DNA from: Halalkalibacter sp. APA_J-10(15)
GTDB taxonomy: Bacteria > Bacillota > Bacilli > Bacillales > Bacillaceae_D
Assembly (NCBI RefSeq): GCF_023017105.1
Contig: NZ_JALKEV010000001.1
Location: forward strand, 558,001 to 622,000
Direction of reading: 5' to 3'
DNA: 64,000 nt
The notes beneath the pieces were generated by a model. It ran no database searches. It was not told where the DNA came from and saw only the letters and a program-made list of their open reading frames with translations. Numbering within the stretch: the stretch's first letter is position 1; the number at the start of each line of letters is the position of its first letter. Below are positions 27,744 to 37,868 of this stretch, in pieces. Both the position numbers and the translations under genes were made by a program.

Positions 27744-28382
27744 CTATTTAGTAATAACCGATTCGAGATAGGTTTGCTTACCTACTTTCGTTGTTGCTTG
27801 TCCATTTGTTAAGTTAATGACCCATTCTTGGAAATCTGTCGTTTGCTCGATGGGTACATAGGTTTGAATATCAACTTGCTCTAGGTAATCAGTCTTTTTA
27901 AGTTCATATGGTGATTCGCGTAAAGCATGCTCAACTTTACCGAGCCAATGGTAGTCGATTTCTGTATGGATAATGGACATTAACGTTCTCTTGACAATAC
28001 CTATATTGTTTAGCCCTTCACTAACTGCGCTACCATAAGCGCGGATAAGACCGCCAGCACCTAGCTTAATACCACCGAAATAGCGTGTTACAACGACGAC
28101 GGTGTCCTTTAGCTCACGTTTTTTTAATACTTCTAACATCGGCACACCTGCTGTACCGCTAGGTTCACCATCATCGTTTGCTTTTTGGACTTCATTGCGT
28201 TCGCCAATTACATATGCAGAGCAATTGTGGGTCGCATTCCAATGCTCTTTCTTGATTCGGTCAATAAACTGTCGAGCTTCAGACTCGTTTTCAGAACGAC
28301 TTAAATGAGCGATAAAACGAGATTTTTGAATGATGATTTCATGAGAGTTGGTTTCTTTGACCGTTTTATATGTAGATAACAC
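27744..28382 (-). CDS. yvyE: YigZ/IMPACT family protein
   Basis: 212 residues, the usual length of the YigZ/YvyE family. The N-terminal domain has the family motifs KSRFIAHLSR, WNATHNCSAYVIG, NDDGEPSGTAGVPML and VVVTRYFGGIKLGAGGLIRAYG; the C-terminal ferredoxin-like domain is also present. The exact biochemical role of the family is not settled; links to nucleic acid or ribosome binding have been proposed. GTG start at 28382 follows AGAGAGGAG. It is divergent from degS, as in B. subtilis, so the 230-base gap holds both promoters. Confidence 0.9.
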   Translation of the reverse strand: MLSTYKTVKETNSHEIIIQKSRFIAHLSRSENESEARQFIDRIKKEHWNATHNCSAYVIGERNEVQKANDDGEPSGTAGVPMLEVLKKRELKDTVVVVTRYFGGIKLGAGGLIRAYGSAVSEGLNNIGIVKRTLMSIIHTEIDYHWLGKVEHALRESPYELKKTDYLEQVDIQTYVPIEQTTDFQEWVINLTNGQATTKVGKQTYLESVITK

Positions 28383-28614
28383 AGTAATTCTCCTCTCTTT
28401 TTGATAGTTTTACAAATCTCAGTTATGCGAATGTAATGTAGTTTTGTTAAAGTAGGGTTGTCGTTCATAAACTACCCTTTAAATATGAAGAAATTCGACT
28501 CTTTTGCCGAAATTTGTTGTACTATAAGAATAGCGAAATGCTTGGATAATCGCAAACATTTCAACTAACGCTATAGTAAGTGACTAGACAATAGAACAAA
28601 TGTGGTGAAATACG

Positions 28615-29784
28615 ATGTTTGGAAACAATGTGTATGAAGAAGGGTTGATTAATTTGGCGACAGATAAGTCCCTTGACTCGATATTAGACAAGACGTTAGA
28701 AACAGTGGATGAGAGTCGGGAAAAAATTTTTGAAATTAGTGAACAATCTCGACATGAATATACGGCTTTGAAGGAAGAACTGAAGGACGTAAGACTAAAG
28801 GTAGGTTCCGTTATCGATCAAGCAGATCAGATGAGCTTACACGCTCGCTTAGCTCGAAATCGCTTAATGGAGGTTAGTAAAAATTTCTCCAAGCACTCGA
28901 GTGATGAAATTCGCTCCGCCTATGAACAAGCGAATGAATATCAAATCAAATTGGCCGTTCTTGAGCAAGAGGAAAAGCAACTCCGTGATAGACGAGACCG
29001 AATTGAACGTCGACTTATTGATTTGGAATCTACTGTAGAACGGGCGGAACAGCTTACAAGTCAGATGTCTGTCGTGTATAACTTTCTTTCCAACGATTTA
29101 AAAAATATTAACGATGTCCTAGAAGATGCGAAGGAGAAGCAGCAATTTGGGCTAAAAATTATTGAAGCACAAGAGGCTGAGCGTAAGAAGTTATCGCGAG
29201 AAATTCATGATGGGCCGGCACAAATGATGGCAAACGTGCTTTTACGATCTGATCTAATAGACCGAATTTATCGAGAGCAAGGAATTGATCAAGCACTTAA
29301 TGAGATAAAAGACCTAAGGATGATGGTAAAATCTTCCCTTGCGGAAGTGAGGAGAATTATCTATGATTTAAGGCCGATGGCGCTTGATGATCTTGGTTTA
29401 ATTCCAACTTTAAAGAAATATCTTAAAACCTTTCAAGATCATCACCTTATAAACACTGACTTTTATCAAATGGGACATATCATTAGACTTCCTCAAAAAA
29501 TGGAAATCGCAGCGTTTCGTCTTGTACAAGAAGCAGTCCAAAATGCCTATAAACATGCAGAGCCGACAAATATTGAGGTAAAAATTGAATATAAGCCGAC
29601 TAAAGTTATAATAGTTATAAAGGACGATGGCAAAGGGTTTGATCCTTCAGAGAAAAAAGTGGGGTCATTCGGCTTAATGGGCATGAAAGAAAGAGTTAAC
29701 ATGTTATCGGGGCAATTAACAATCCATTCAAAGCCTAAGTATGGAACAGCGATTGTAATTGGGATTCCTTTAAGTAATGTTTGA
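28615..29784 (+). CDS. degS: Two-component sensor histidine kinase DegS
   Basis: 389 residues and soluble, as for DegS. A long N-terminal sensor/coiled-coil region (1-180) precedes the HisKA_3 dimerisation domain with the phospho-acceptor His198 in SREIHDGPAQMM, and a C-terminal ATPase domain with VQEAVQNAYKHAEP (N box) and DDGKGFD and GLMGMKERV (G boxes). It phosphorylates DegU to control exoenzymes, motility, competence and wall polymer genes. It is followed by degU after about 105 bases, with degV next, an order shared with B. subtilis. Confidence 0.95.
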   Translation: MFGNNVYEEGLINLATDKSLDSILDKTLETVDESREKIFEISEQSRHEYTALKEELKDVRLKVGSVIDQADQMSLHARLARNRLMEVSKNFSKHSSDEIRSAYEQANEYQIKLAVLEQEEKQLRDRRDRIERRLIDLESTVERAEQLTSQMSVVYNFLSNDLKNINDVLEDAKEKQQFGLKIIEAQEAERKKLSREIHDGPAQMMANVLLRSDLIDRIYREQGIDQALNEIKDLRMMVKSSLAEVRRIIYDLRPMALDDLGLIPTLKKYLKTFQDHHLINTDFYQMGHIIRLPQKMEIAAFRLVQEAVQNAYKHAEPTNIEVKIEYKPTKVIIVIKDDGKGFDPSEKKVGSFGLMGMKERVNMLSGQLTIHSKPKYGTAIVIGIPLSNV

Positions 29785-29890
29785 TTAAGAAAGGATCATT
29801 TTCTTTTTAGATGAAAAATAATGAATAACTAGGATTTCTTAAAATGAAAGAGTTATAGACAAAACAAAGTAAATCGATGAGGTGAGAGGA

Positions 29891-30586
29891 TTGAACGAAA
29901 AAATAAGATTAGTCATAATTGATGATCATCAGTTGTTTCGTGAAGGTGTAAAGAGAATACTAGCAATGGAGAACGACATCGAGATTGTTGCAGATGGACA
30001 AGATGGATCGCAAGCGGTTCATTTAGTTGAGACATTTGAGCCTGATGTGATCTTGATGGATATTAACATGCCAAATATGAATGGTGTTGAAGCGACAAAA
30101 GAGTTAATTGAACGCTTCCCTGATGTAAAAGTATTAATTCTATCGATTCATGACGATGAATCATATGTGAATCATGTATTGAAAACAGGAGCGACAGGCT
30201 ATTTATTAAAAGAAATGGATTCGGATGCTTTGGTCGAAGCGGTAAAAGTCGTTGCTTCTGGTGGAGCTTATATTCATCCGAAGGTGACGCATAATCTAAT
30301 TAATGAGTATCGCCGTCTTGCTAATGAGGATGAAGAACAATTAGGTGCGGTTGGCTTCCGTGAAGTGGAGTATCAAAAGCCACTCCATCTGTTGACACGT
30401 CGTGAATGTGAAGTTCTTCAGTTAATGACAGATGGAAAGAGTAATCGCGCTATTGGTGAATCACTTTACATTAGTGAGAAAACGGTTAAGAATCACGTAA
30501 GTAATATTCTACAAAAGATGAGTGTGAACGATCGTACGCAAGCTGTTGTGGAGGCTATTAAAAAGGGCTATGTTCTTGTAAGATAA
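29891..30586 (+). CDS. degU: Response regulator DegU
   Basis: 231 residues. The receiver domain has the acidic pair Asp11-Asp12, the phosphorylated Asp57 ([10 protein letters not shown]), Thr/Ser and Lys at the expected places (LLKEMD). The C-terminal NarL/LuxR-type helix-turn-helix carries [19 protein letters not shown] and [17 protein letters not shown]. The sequence follows B. subtilis DegU throughout. I start at the TTG at 29891, six bases after GAGGTG; a GTG at 29882 lies within that ribosome site. It regulates degradative enzymes and competence, so the nearby comF genes and possibly the wall amylase could be targets. Confidence 0.95.
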   Translation: MNEKIRLVIIDDHQLFREGVKRILAMENDIEIVADGQDGSQAVHLVETFEPDVILMDINMPNMNGVEATKELIERFPDVKVLILSIHDDESYVNHVLKTGATGYLLKEMDSDALVEAVKVVASGGAYIHPKVTHNLINEYRRLANEDEEQLGAVGFREVEYQKPLHLLTRRECEVLQLMTDGKSNRAIGESLYISEKTVKNHVSNILQKMSVNDRTQAVVEAIKKGYVLVR

Positions 30587-30676
30587 ATCGCTATCATTGA
30601 TTGAAAGGTTTCTTATTTCCTAGTAGTATGTACAGTAGGTTGGTTATATCAGATTAGAAAAGTGAGGAACATGTAA

Positions 30677-31531
30677 ATGGAGAAAAAAGTTGCCATAGTC
30701 ACGGATAGTACAGCTTACTTAAGCACGGAAATAAGAAAGCAATTAGAAATTGAAATGGTTCCCCTTAGTGTTGTATTTGGAGAGGAAGCCTTTCGTGAGG
30801 AATTGGATTTATCGACAGATGATTTTTATAAGAAGATTGCTACATCAGAACAGCTTCCAACGACTTCACAACCAGTTGTAGGTGATTTTGTTACCTTGTT
30901 TGAACGTTTAAAGAGTGAAGGCTATGAGCAAGTGATTTCGATTCATCTTTCTAGTAAAATTAGTGGTACGTATCAAACGTCTCAAACGGCGGCTACTATG
31001 GTAAATGGGATTGAAGTACTCGGTTTCGATTCAGAGATTAGCTGTGCTCCTCAAGCTTATTACGTCCTAGAGGCAGCGAAGCTAGCGAACGAAGGGACAG
31101 ATGGTACGACCATTATTGATTATTTACAGTCGCTAAAGAAGACGTGTCGAGCGTACTTTATGGTCGATAACTTGAATCATCTTCATCGTGGCGGGCGTTT
31201 AAATGCCGCGCAGCTCGTTGTCGGCAATCTATTAAAGATTAAACCAATCCTTCATTTTGAAAATGGGCGTATCGTCCCGTTTGAGAAGGTTCGTACAGAA
31301 AAGAAGGCGCTTGCCCGTATTTTGCAACTATTAGCTGAAGATGCATCGAAAGGCTCCCCTCTTGATGTGACTGTCATTCACGCCAACCGTGAAGATGGAG
31401 CAGAGGAGCTAGCAGAGACCATTCGTGAGGCTCACCCGAGTGCGACAGTGTCTATTAGCTACTTCGGTCCGGTCATTGGGACTCACTTAGGGGCAGGGAG
31501 CTTAGGTGTTACATGGAATAAATATAACTAA
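30677..31531 (+). CDS. degV: DegV family fatty-acid-binding protein
   Basis: 284 residues, the standard DegV length. The N-terminal signature VAIVTDSTAYL, the segment LPTTSQPVVGDF, IHLSSKISGTYQ and the C-terminal GPVIGTHLGAGSLGV are intact. DegV/FakB proteins bind a fatty acid and present it to the FakA kinase for phosphorylation and entry into phospholipids. In B. subtilis this gene (yviA/degV) lies between degU and comFA; here comFA is about 17.7 kb away because an island intervenes. Confidence 0.92.
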   Translation: MEKKVAIVTDSTAYLSTEIRKQLEIEMVPLSVVFGEEAFREELDLSTDDFYKKIATSEQLPTTSQPVVGDFVTLFERLKSEGYEQVISIHLSSKISGTYQTSQTAATMVNGIEVLGFDSEISCAPQAYYVLEAAKLANEGTDGTTIIDYLQSLKKTCRAYFMVDNLNHLHRGGRLNAAQLVVGNLLKIKPILHFENGRIVPFEKVRTEKKALARILQLLAEDASKGSPLDVTVIHANREDGAEELAETIREAHPSATVSISYFGPVIGTHLGAGSLGVTWNKYN

Positions 31532-31541
31532 TCAACGAAGA

Positions 31542-31568
31542 GGCTGTTCTATCTTGGGATAGGGCAGC
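31542..31568 (+). terminator. Terminator after degV
   Basis: GGCTGTTCTATC pairs with GATAGGGCAGC (one G-T pair) around a tight loop, followed by TTTATTTA. The island begins eight bases later. Confidence 0.7.
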
Positions 31569-31576
31569 TTTATTTA

Positions 31577-32948
31577 GGTTCTATTATAAAATTGGTGTAT
31601 GGAGAAAATTTCATGCAAAAAAATACACCAGATCCTAATATCCATTATACTTGAATTTGCCGAAACAAGAAAAAGAATAGGAGCTGCGTGCACAAGCGTC
31701 ATAACATAATGATTATAGGGTTAGAAGACGTTATAATTACCAATTTAGAAGTTGTTGAGGGCATCTGGAAGTATTTTTGTAGAGGTTCCGAAGTGTTGTC
31801 ATAAATGTCCTTGTTGTGGTAATAGAATCAACCGTGTTCATGATTACAGAATTCAGTAGATCAAACACCTTAAAGTGTTTGAAAGAATGACGATTATGTA
31901 TAACCGTCGTAGACGTTATTCATGTAAATGTGGGAAACGCTTCTCTGAGAAAGCATTCTTTATTGAGCGTTATCAACGTCACTCCGTTGAATAGAACCAA
32001 GCTGTAGTGCTTCGGGTGGTTAAGGGAAAAACGTTTAAAGAGACTGCTGAAATCCTTGGAACTTCTTCCGCTACCATCATGCGTCGGTTTGATACCATGG
32101 CCGCTCCTCAGTTGAAGGAAGTAAGGGAGTTTAATCCATTTCCATTGTTAAATATAAAGGAGACACGAGTGAAGGAAAGTACTAGGTCATCATCGCTGAT
32201 CCGGTTAATCGACATTCTCTTGATATCCTGCCAAACCGAAAGATGGAGGCGGTGAAAAATGACCTTCGCAAAAAAGGTGGCAAGGTAGAAGTCGTTGTGA
32301 TGGATATGAGTAACAGCTTTAAATCCGCTGTTACAAAGGCACTAGGGAAGCCTGTCATTGTTGCCGATCGCTTTCACTGCTGCTGTTATATTTACTGGGC
32401 TCTTGAACGTGTCAGACGAAGTGTTCAGAATGTATTTGATGACTACAATTGTAAAAAATGTAAGCGGATGAAACATGTGTTTTATAAAAAGAAAGAGAAT
32501 CTTTCCGAGGTGCAGCGCTGGTATCTGGATAGGTACTTGTCCATGTCCGATGAACTTTGCGAAGTTTATGACTTGAAGGAGTTATTTTGTGAGTGGTTGG
32601 AAAAAGAAAAGGAAATAGGCTCCTCCAACATAAGCTATGTAAAAGAAACACTTTACGAGTTTTATCGTAAGGTAGAAGCTTCTAACATTGACGTATTTAA
32701 ATCAGCGATCCAGACATTCCGTAAATGGCAACCTGAGATTTTTAACAGTTTTGCTTTTGGTTATACAAACGGCTTTACAGAGGGATTGAACAACCAAACG
32801 AAAGTATTTAAACGTCATGCATTTGGTTTTAAGCGATATGACTGTCTCCGAATGCGAATTCTATTGCACCATCAATGGAAACATGCACCGGCACATATAG
32901 GTTAAGGGCCAGACGAAAACTGGCTATCCCAACACTTGACTTAGAGCC
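31577..32948 (+). mobile_element. ISL3-family insertion sequence (inactive)
   Basis: About 1.37 kb. The left end starts GGTTCTATTATAAAATTGG and the right end, read inward, starts GGCTCTAAGTCAAGTGTTGG: imperfect terminal inverted repeats as in ISL3 elements. The flanks (TTTATTTA left, ATTTTTTT right) do not form a clear 8-bp target duplication. On the left is the degV terminator; on the right the element cuts into a decayed ECF sigma gene. The transposase inside is broken. Partial copies of the same element occur at 41662-41979 and 46540-46667. Confidence 0.7.
31709..32905 (+). pseudogene. ISL3-family transposase, frameshifted
   Basis: The N-terminal zinc-finger region (CPCCGNRINRVHDYR, YSCKCGKRFSEKA) is broken by several in-frame stops and a frame change. 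An internal deletion or shift occurs near 32150-32240. The downstream half from about 32243 is open and contains VVVMDMSNSFKSAV, VIVADRFH, and the C-terminal TNGFTEGLNNQTKVFKR, typical of the DDE domain of ISL3 transposases. Not functional as one protein. Confidence 0.85.
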
Positions 32949-33402
32949 ATTTTTTTGGATAGAGTTCACTTTGCTTTCAGACCAATTTAATATTTCTACA
33001 GTATCTTTGATGGGAAATACTTTAATCTTCCTCAAATAAATAACGTCTCGATAGGCTTGCTTTAGATTTTTAAAACTTTCATATAATTTCCTTGATTTTT
33101 TAAAATCTGAACCACCTCTTCGGGCAATGATTCAATATCTTTTACATTAAGTATGTTTTTAAAAACATAAATAGGCTTTTGTTTTCTTGAAAAATCAACT
33201 GTCACATTATAGGTGATTGAGAATAACCAACTCTTTAACGAAGAACCTGGCAGAAATTCGACATGTCTATATGATTTCAAGAATGTTTCTTGAGTAAGGT
33301 CTTCTGCATGTTCAACATTTCTAATTTTGATCAATATAAATTTAAAAATTGCAGCACTAAATTCAAATACCATTGCGCTACTAATGATTCATTCCCATTC
33401 AC
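32949..33402 (-). pseudogene. Decayed ECF sigma factor gene truncated by ISL3
   Basis: A GTG at 33402 has a strong site AAAAGGAGG. The frame encodes an N-terminus VNGNESLVAQWYL, shifts frame near 33350, continues as region 2 (EHAEDLTQETFLKSYRHV, SWLFSITYNVTVDF), shifts again near 33065 and goes on as region 4 (FPIKDTVEILNWSESKV) before running into the ISL3 right end. The sequence parallels the intact sigma at 47275 (AEDLTQETF, TAEILNWSESKVKS), so this is a broken paralogue whose last part and any anti-sigma partner were lost. Confidence 0.8.
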
Positions 33403-33404
33403 TG

Positions 33405-34097
33405 TATAACCTCCTTTTAACTTTGTACTTATTTAGACGTGAAATCTAATTTAAAGTGAAACGTTTATTAATATTTTTTGGCATTTTTTTATCATACAAC
33501 TATTCAAACTTAACTACTATAACCAATCAATCGATGCTTAATATTTGTAGCACTTGTAATTATCAAACGAGAATAGGAGTTTATTAGAGATAAATTAATA
33601 CACTAGCCCAATAATTATTAACGGTCACAAAACAATAAGATATACAACATTTACTTCCGTAACGATTAAAAACAAGGAGGTAGTATTTGGTGATTATATC
33701 GAGAGTAAGCAGTTCAGTGAATTTATAATGTTATGGGGGGGATTTCTACACGGTAGAAGGGAACACTACCACTTTAGATGGGTTAAATGTTGATCATATA
33801 ACAAGAACCTTTACATCTATGTGTTTAACAGTTTAGCTAACTAGAATGTATTTAAAATGGACGAAAGAGTATTAGAAGTACGAGAATGGCTTAGTGTGAT
33901 TTATGGAAATGTTCTGGTTTGGGCTCTATCAAGGATGATGGACTTACTGGTGGGAATGTTGTGAAAGGTTTAATTACATCCCCCGTATTAAATTACTGTA
34001 CGAAAAATCTAAAGATAATCGCATATTTACTGCATATTATTGCAAGTTAGAAGAACGTGTGTTTTCATTAACACATCTACTGAATTAGGAGGTATTT
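33405..34097. other. Intergenic stretch, no gene recognised
   Basis: AT-rich DNA with many stops in all frames. ACGTCTAA near 33436-33443 (minus-strand sense) resembles the -10 region of the intact ECF sigma promoter at 47241 and may be the old promoter of the decayed sigma gene. Isolated good ribosome-type words (AAGGAGG near 33675) are not followed by long frames. Confidence 0.4.
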
Positions 34098-36449
34098 ATG
34101 GAGAAGATAAACACAAGTAACATTGATGAGATGGTTTTATTAGTTCAAAGATGGGTCAATTTCAATTACTCGAACCGTTTCAACTGGGGTGAACCAATTC
34201 CCGAAAATGGACGGACTGGCTGGACTACTATGTATGCTCTAACAAGAGCTTTGCAAATAGAAATAGGAATTACTAATCCAGTCAATGCATTTGGCCCAGC
34301 AACATTAGCAGCATGTCCCACATTAATACAAGGTGATAATGCACATGTGAACTCGAATATTGTGAGAATATTACAAGGAGCAATGTGGTGCAAAGGATAT
34401 AGTCCAGGTGGTTTTACAGGGAATTTTGGTCCAGGAACAGAAAATGGTGTAAAGATGATGCAAGAACATGCAGGACTTGAACCAGATGGTATTGTAACAC
34501 CAAGGGTTTTCCAAGCTATGCTGAACATGGATGCATACAGAATTGTTAATTATGGTGATGATGGTGATGAAAATGTTAGGTTAATCCAACAACGTTTAAA
34601 CGGAAATTACTATACTATTACTGGTGTACAACCAGCTGATGGTCATTATTCTAGAGATACGAATATAGCACTTATATATGGATTACAAATTGAAGCAAAT
34701 GTTAGTGGAGCAAATGGACATTATGGACCTGGTACTAGAGCAGCTACACCAACAATCCGTATAGGTGACTCCGGAAGTAACTTTGTAAAATTAATTCAAT
34801 ACAGTTTATATGTAAATAACTATAATCCAGGGAATTTCGATGGTGACTTCAACCTATCAATGGAAAATACAATCAAGGAATTTCAAAGTTTTTATAGGTT
34901 AACTGCTGATGGTATAGTTGGCTTGAATACTTGGATGGCATTACTTGTAAGTACAGGGAACCCTGATGTTAAAGGAACAGGAATCGATACTTCTAATACA
35001 ATTACTCTTGCAAGAGCACAAACACTCAAAGCTGATGGCCGAGAAATTGTAGGACGTTATTTGACAGGCTCTTTTGCTCTTTCTTCATCTGAATTAAACA
35101 CACTTTATGGTGCTGGACTAAGAGTTTTTCCTATTTATCAACGATTTGCTGATCACGCCGAATGGTTCTCTTATAATCAAGGTATTATTGATGCTAGAGA
35201 TGCTGTTAGAGCTGCAACAACCTTGAAATTCCCATACGAAACCATCATTTATTTCGCTATTGATTTTGATGTCTCATTACAACAAATTAATAATTTGATA
35301 ATTCCTTATTTTGAAGGAGTAAATGAAGAAATACAACGAAATCGAGATGTAGGGGCTCCTTATAGAATTGGAGTATATGGACCGCGCTACGCTTGTACAG
35401 TACTTTCTAATAACGGATTAACAATTTCAAGTTTCGTCAGTGGTATGTCAACTGGTTTCTTCGGAAATAAGGGTCACCCATTACCAGAAGATTGGGCTTT
35501 TAATCAGGTGAAAGAACACTCAATTGGCACAGGTGCAGGAGCGTTAGAAATTGACAACCTTATAGTTTCAGATAGAGACCGAGGCGTTGCATCAAAAGAT
35601 TATAATGTTAGTTCTCCCGAAATAGAAGACTATGTTGCTGAAAATCTTCCATTCATGAATAAATTAAAAGATTTATTTAATTTCGCTTATGAATTATCTG
35701 GTCGTGACAATCGTATAGCTAGCATATTAACTTTAAATTATTTGAGGAGTGAAAACTACTCTTCTAATATCTGGACCCCAATTGCCGGTGCAATTGACTG
35801 GAACTTTGTAGAAGCTGCTGAACAAAGGTTCGGAAAACCATCAGATTTTCCTATTTTATACGATCCCGTCACTGGAACAGATATGGACTTTATGCACATG
35901 ACCGCTACTCTAAATGCAATACTATTTCAAAAAACATTTTCAATTGGGGACAATTTAGCACACCTTTCTGACTTTGCAGGATGGCTTGGAGATTTAATTA
36001 CAGTATTTAATGATGCAAAGGATGCTTATAACGAAGGTAGATTTAATTCTCTATACGATGCGACGTATTACTATATTGGACACACTTCCAATTCAGCTGG
36101 TCACTTCCCTCTAGAAGATCTATTAGGAGATATGGATGCTATAGTTATTGGTAGAGCATTAGATCTGAATGATACTACTGCTAATGTATATGAAGAGATG
36201 GACACATATTATCGTTTAGGGTATCGCCGTAGATTTAAACAAGCAGCTCGTGTTCGTTTCGAGTACAACCGAGAAGAAATTTATAATGAAGCTTACCGAT
36301 TACTAACTACATCAAATCCAATTATCGCTCTCGCTCGCAATCAATTTAAAGAAGCTTTTGATGTAGATGATTGGACAGGCGCTGAAGCTGATAGTGTTGC
36401 TAGAGCGTTTAGAGATGTCTGTTCTCATTGGCTAGATAAAGAAGATTAA
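34098..36449 (+). CDS. Leaderless DUF1906 glycoside-hydrolase-like protein with peptidoglycan-binding modules
   Basis: 783 residues. Residues 1-297 hold four peptidoglycan-binding-like modules in two pairs (GFTGNFGPGTENGVKMMQ, NFDGDFNLSMENTIKEFQ). Residues about 298-505 are a DUF1906/Rv2525c-type glycoside hydrolase-like domain: KGTGIDTSN, GREIVGRYLTGSF, RVFPIYQRF, IIYFAIDFDV, RIGVYGPRYAC, EIDNLIV. The C-terminal 280 residues are mainly helical and not recognised. There is no signal peptide or membrane span, so export would need lysis, a holin or a special route. TTAGGAGG precedes the ATG perfectly. It lies alone in the island and could be a phage-derived lysin or an effector; neither is proven. 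Confidence 0.75.
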   Translation: MEKINTSNIDEMVLLVQRWVNFNYSNRFNWGEPIPENGRTGWTTMYALTRALQIEIGITNPVNAFGPATLAACPTLIQGDNAHVNSNIVRILQGAMWCKGYSPGGFTGNFGPGTENGVKMMQEHAGLEPDGIVTPRVFQAMLNMDAYRIVNYGDDGDENVRLIQQRLNGNYYTITGVQPADGHYSRDTNIALIYGLQIEANVSGANGHYGPGTRAATPTIRIGDSGSNFVKLIQYSLYVNNYNPGNFDGDFNLSMENTIKEFQSFYRLTADGIVGLNTWMALLVSTGNPDVKGTGIDTSNTITLARAQTLKADGREIVGRYLTGSFALSSSELNTLYGAGLRVFPIYQRFADHAEWFSYNQGIIDARDAVRAATTLKFPYETIIYFAIDFDVSLQQINNLIIPYFEGVNEEIQRNRDVGAPYRIGVYGPRYACTVLSNNGLTISSFVSGMSTGFFGNKGHPLPEDWAFNQVKEHSIGTGAGALEIDNLIVSDRDRGVASKDYNVSSPEIEDYVAENLPFMNKLKDLFNFAYELSGRDNRIASILTLNYLRSENYSSNIWTPIAGAIDWNFVEAAEQRFGKPSDFPILYDPVTGTDMDFMHMTATLNAILFQKTFSIGDNLAHLSDFAGWLGDLITVFNDAKDAYNEGRFNSLYDATYYYIGHTSNSAGHFPLEDLLGDMDAIVIGRALDLNDTTANVYEEMDTYYRLGYRRRFKQAARVRFEYNREEIYNEAYRLLTTSNPIIALARNQFKEAFDVDDWTGAEADSVARAFRDVCSHWLDKED

Positions 36450-36463
36450 AAATTTACTATCAC

Positions 36464-36504
36464 TAGTAGTACAGCCCCGTCCAGGGTTTGTGCTACTATT
36501 TTTT
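36464..36504 (+). terminator. Terminator after the DUF1906 gene
   Basis: TAGTAGTACA pairs with TGTGCTACTA (one mismatch) across a 15-base loop, followed by TTTTTTA. The remainder of the gap to 36747 is AT-rich, with no recognised gene. Confidence 0.7.
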
Positions 36505-36747
36505 ATAGTAGAAGTGAGTAAGATCAGCCAGTCTCTGGAACAATTTCCGAATCCGTATTAATAACTAACTTTACACCCTTATTTGATTCAGTTTAATATG
36601 TTGGGTTGCTATTAAGAAAATTAATTTTTTCATTTCCTTTTTAGTTAAATTATAGTAATATTAATAATGTAAATACTATTATTGAAATTTCATACAGTTG
36701 TAGTATTTCTGTTAGTATTTTAAAATAATATATCAAGGAGAGTGACT

Positions 36748-37140
36748 ATGAAAAAAATTGTAAGCAATGTTTTATTAGCAACTTTTATTTTAGGGGTTTT
36801 TGTGGCTGTAGATTTAATTAATCCTTCTGCTGCTGAGGCATCATACAATCACGAAAAAGTTTCAACAGATAAGCAGGTTTATACAAAAGGTGAAACTATA
36901 TATGTCACTGGAACTGTAGACCCAGATTTTTATGAATCAAACATGATGAGAATTGATTTTAGAAAAGGTTGGTTTGAATTAGTAGATGAAACTTTTGTAA
37001 CAATAGATAGCACAGGAAGGTTTCATGCTGAATTTCAAACAGATGCATCATTCGAATCTGGAGATGATTATCAAATTAGTGTATTCCACGCGGTAGATGG
37101 ACGGCAGTGGGACATGTCCGAGTGGTTTACTATTAAATAA
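36748..37140 (+). CDS. Small secreted protein with a beta-sandwich-like mature part
   Basis: 130 residues. A classical signal peptide (MKKIVSNVLLATFILGVF..., cleavage likely after AEA near residue 31) precedes about 100 residues with alternating beta-type segments: VSTDKQVYTKGETIYVTGTV, GRFHAEFQTD, DYQISVFHAVDG. The KQVYTKGETIYVTG stretch resembles the start of Ig-like/macroglobulin-type domains. The ATG at 36748 is seven bases after AAGGAG. It has its own terminator. Its role is unknown. Confidence 0.7.
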   Translation: MKKIVSNVLLATFILGVFVAVDLINPSAAEASYNHEKVSTDKQVYTKGETIYVTGTVDPDFYESNMMRIDFRKGWFELVDETFVTIDSTGRFHAEFQTDASFESGDDYQISVFHAVDGRQWDMSEWFTIK

Positions 37141-37183
37141 TTTATCAAACTAACCTATGGGATAAGACTCAGTAAATTGAATA

Positions 37184-37230
37184 AAGGAGGCCCCGAAGAA
37201 GCAAAGAGTTGCTTCTAAAGGCCTCTTTCT
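37184..37230 (+). terminator. Terminator after the small secreted protein gene
   Basis: GGAGGCC...GAAGCAA pairs with TTGCTTC...GGCCTCTTT in a two-part stem with a small internal bulge and a T-rich end. Confidence 0.8.
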
Positions 37231-37232
37231 AT

Positions 37233-37586
37233 TTATGTTTCTTCATTTAAAACTATTTATCCTTGTCTCTATCCGAGGTTTATTAAATAAATCGGTCTAA
37301 CCGTGCTTCAGCACAAAGATAAACGTTTGGTCACTAGGATGATGAAATTGTTTCAATTCATGGAAAAAACAAAGGGTGTTTGGTTACCTTTACAGAGCGG
37401 ATGTACCTTGCAGTAAAAATGAGGTTCTCCATTCATGGAAAACAGCTAGTCTAAATATGGGAGAATGCCAATGGCCTTTGACAAATTTCCCCATAGAATA
37501 ATCATCGACCAAGAAAATATTATTGCTGGGAAACTTTATACGAAGTACATTGGGGAGAAGTGTCATTTAGATTAACAAAACGTCTA
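37233..37586. other. Intergenic stretch, no gene recognised
   Basis: Short fragments of open frame occur (for example one ending at about 37575 with IIAGKLYTKYIGEKCH), interrupted by stops. It may be a decayed gene but I cannot assign it. Confidence 0.3.
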
Positions 37587-37868
37587 TTAAAAAGTAGCTA
37601 ATGAAAGCCATATCATTAATATAAGTAAAAATGTCCATATAAAAAATAAAGGTATTGAAACCATTATCATCAAGATTCTATGATACATATTTGAGTTAAC
37701 AAATATTAGAACTGCTAAAAAAGGAGTAAGTATAAAATAGAGAAGTGACGGTAATAAATCTGAAAAAATGAAAGGTATAATAACCAACACTAAAACTATT
37801 ATTAATATAAAGTAGTTAAATTTATTACTTTTGTTGCTAAAAAACATTTTTTTCATAATATCTATCAT
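37587..37868 (-). CDS. Small three-span membrane protein
   Basis: 93 residues. After a charged start (MIDIMKKMFFSNKSNKF) three hydrophobic segments follow (about 19-35, 40-58, 66-90), almost without polar residues between. No family recognised. AGAGGAA lies very close to the ATG at 37868; the ATG at codon 5 has a longer spacing, so the start is uncertain. It stands alone on the minus strand in the island. Confidence 0.5.
   Translation of the reverse strand: MIDIMKKMFFSNKSNKFNYFILIIVLVLVIIPFIFSDLLPSLLYFILTPFLAVLIFVNSNMYHRILMIMVSIPLFFIWTFLLILMIWLSLATF

Noticed and set aside
31577-32948. ISL3 copy as an active element
   Set aside because: The transposase N-terminal half has several stops and frame changes, and no clear target duplication flanks the element.
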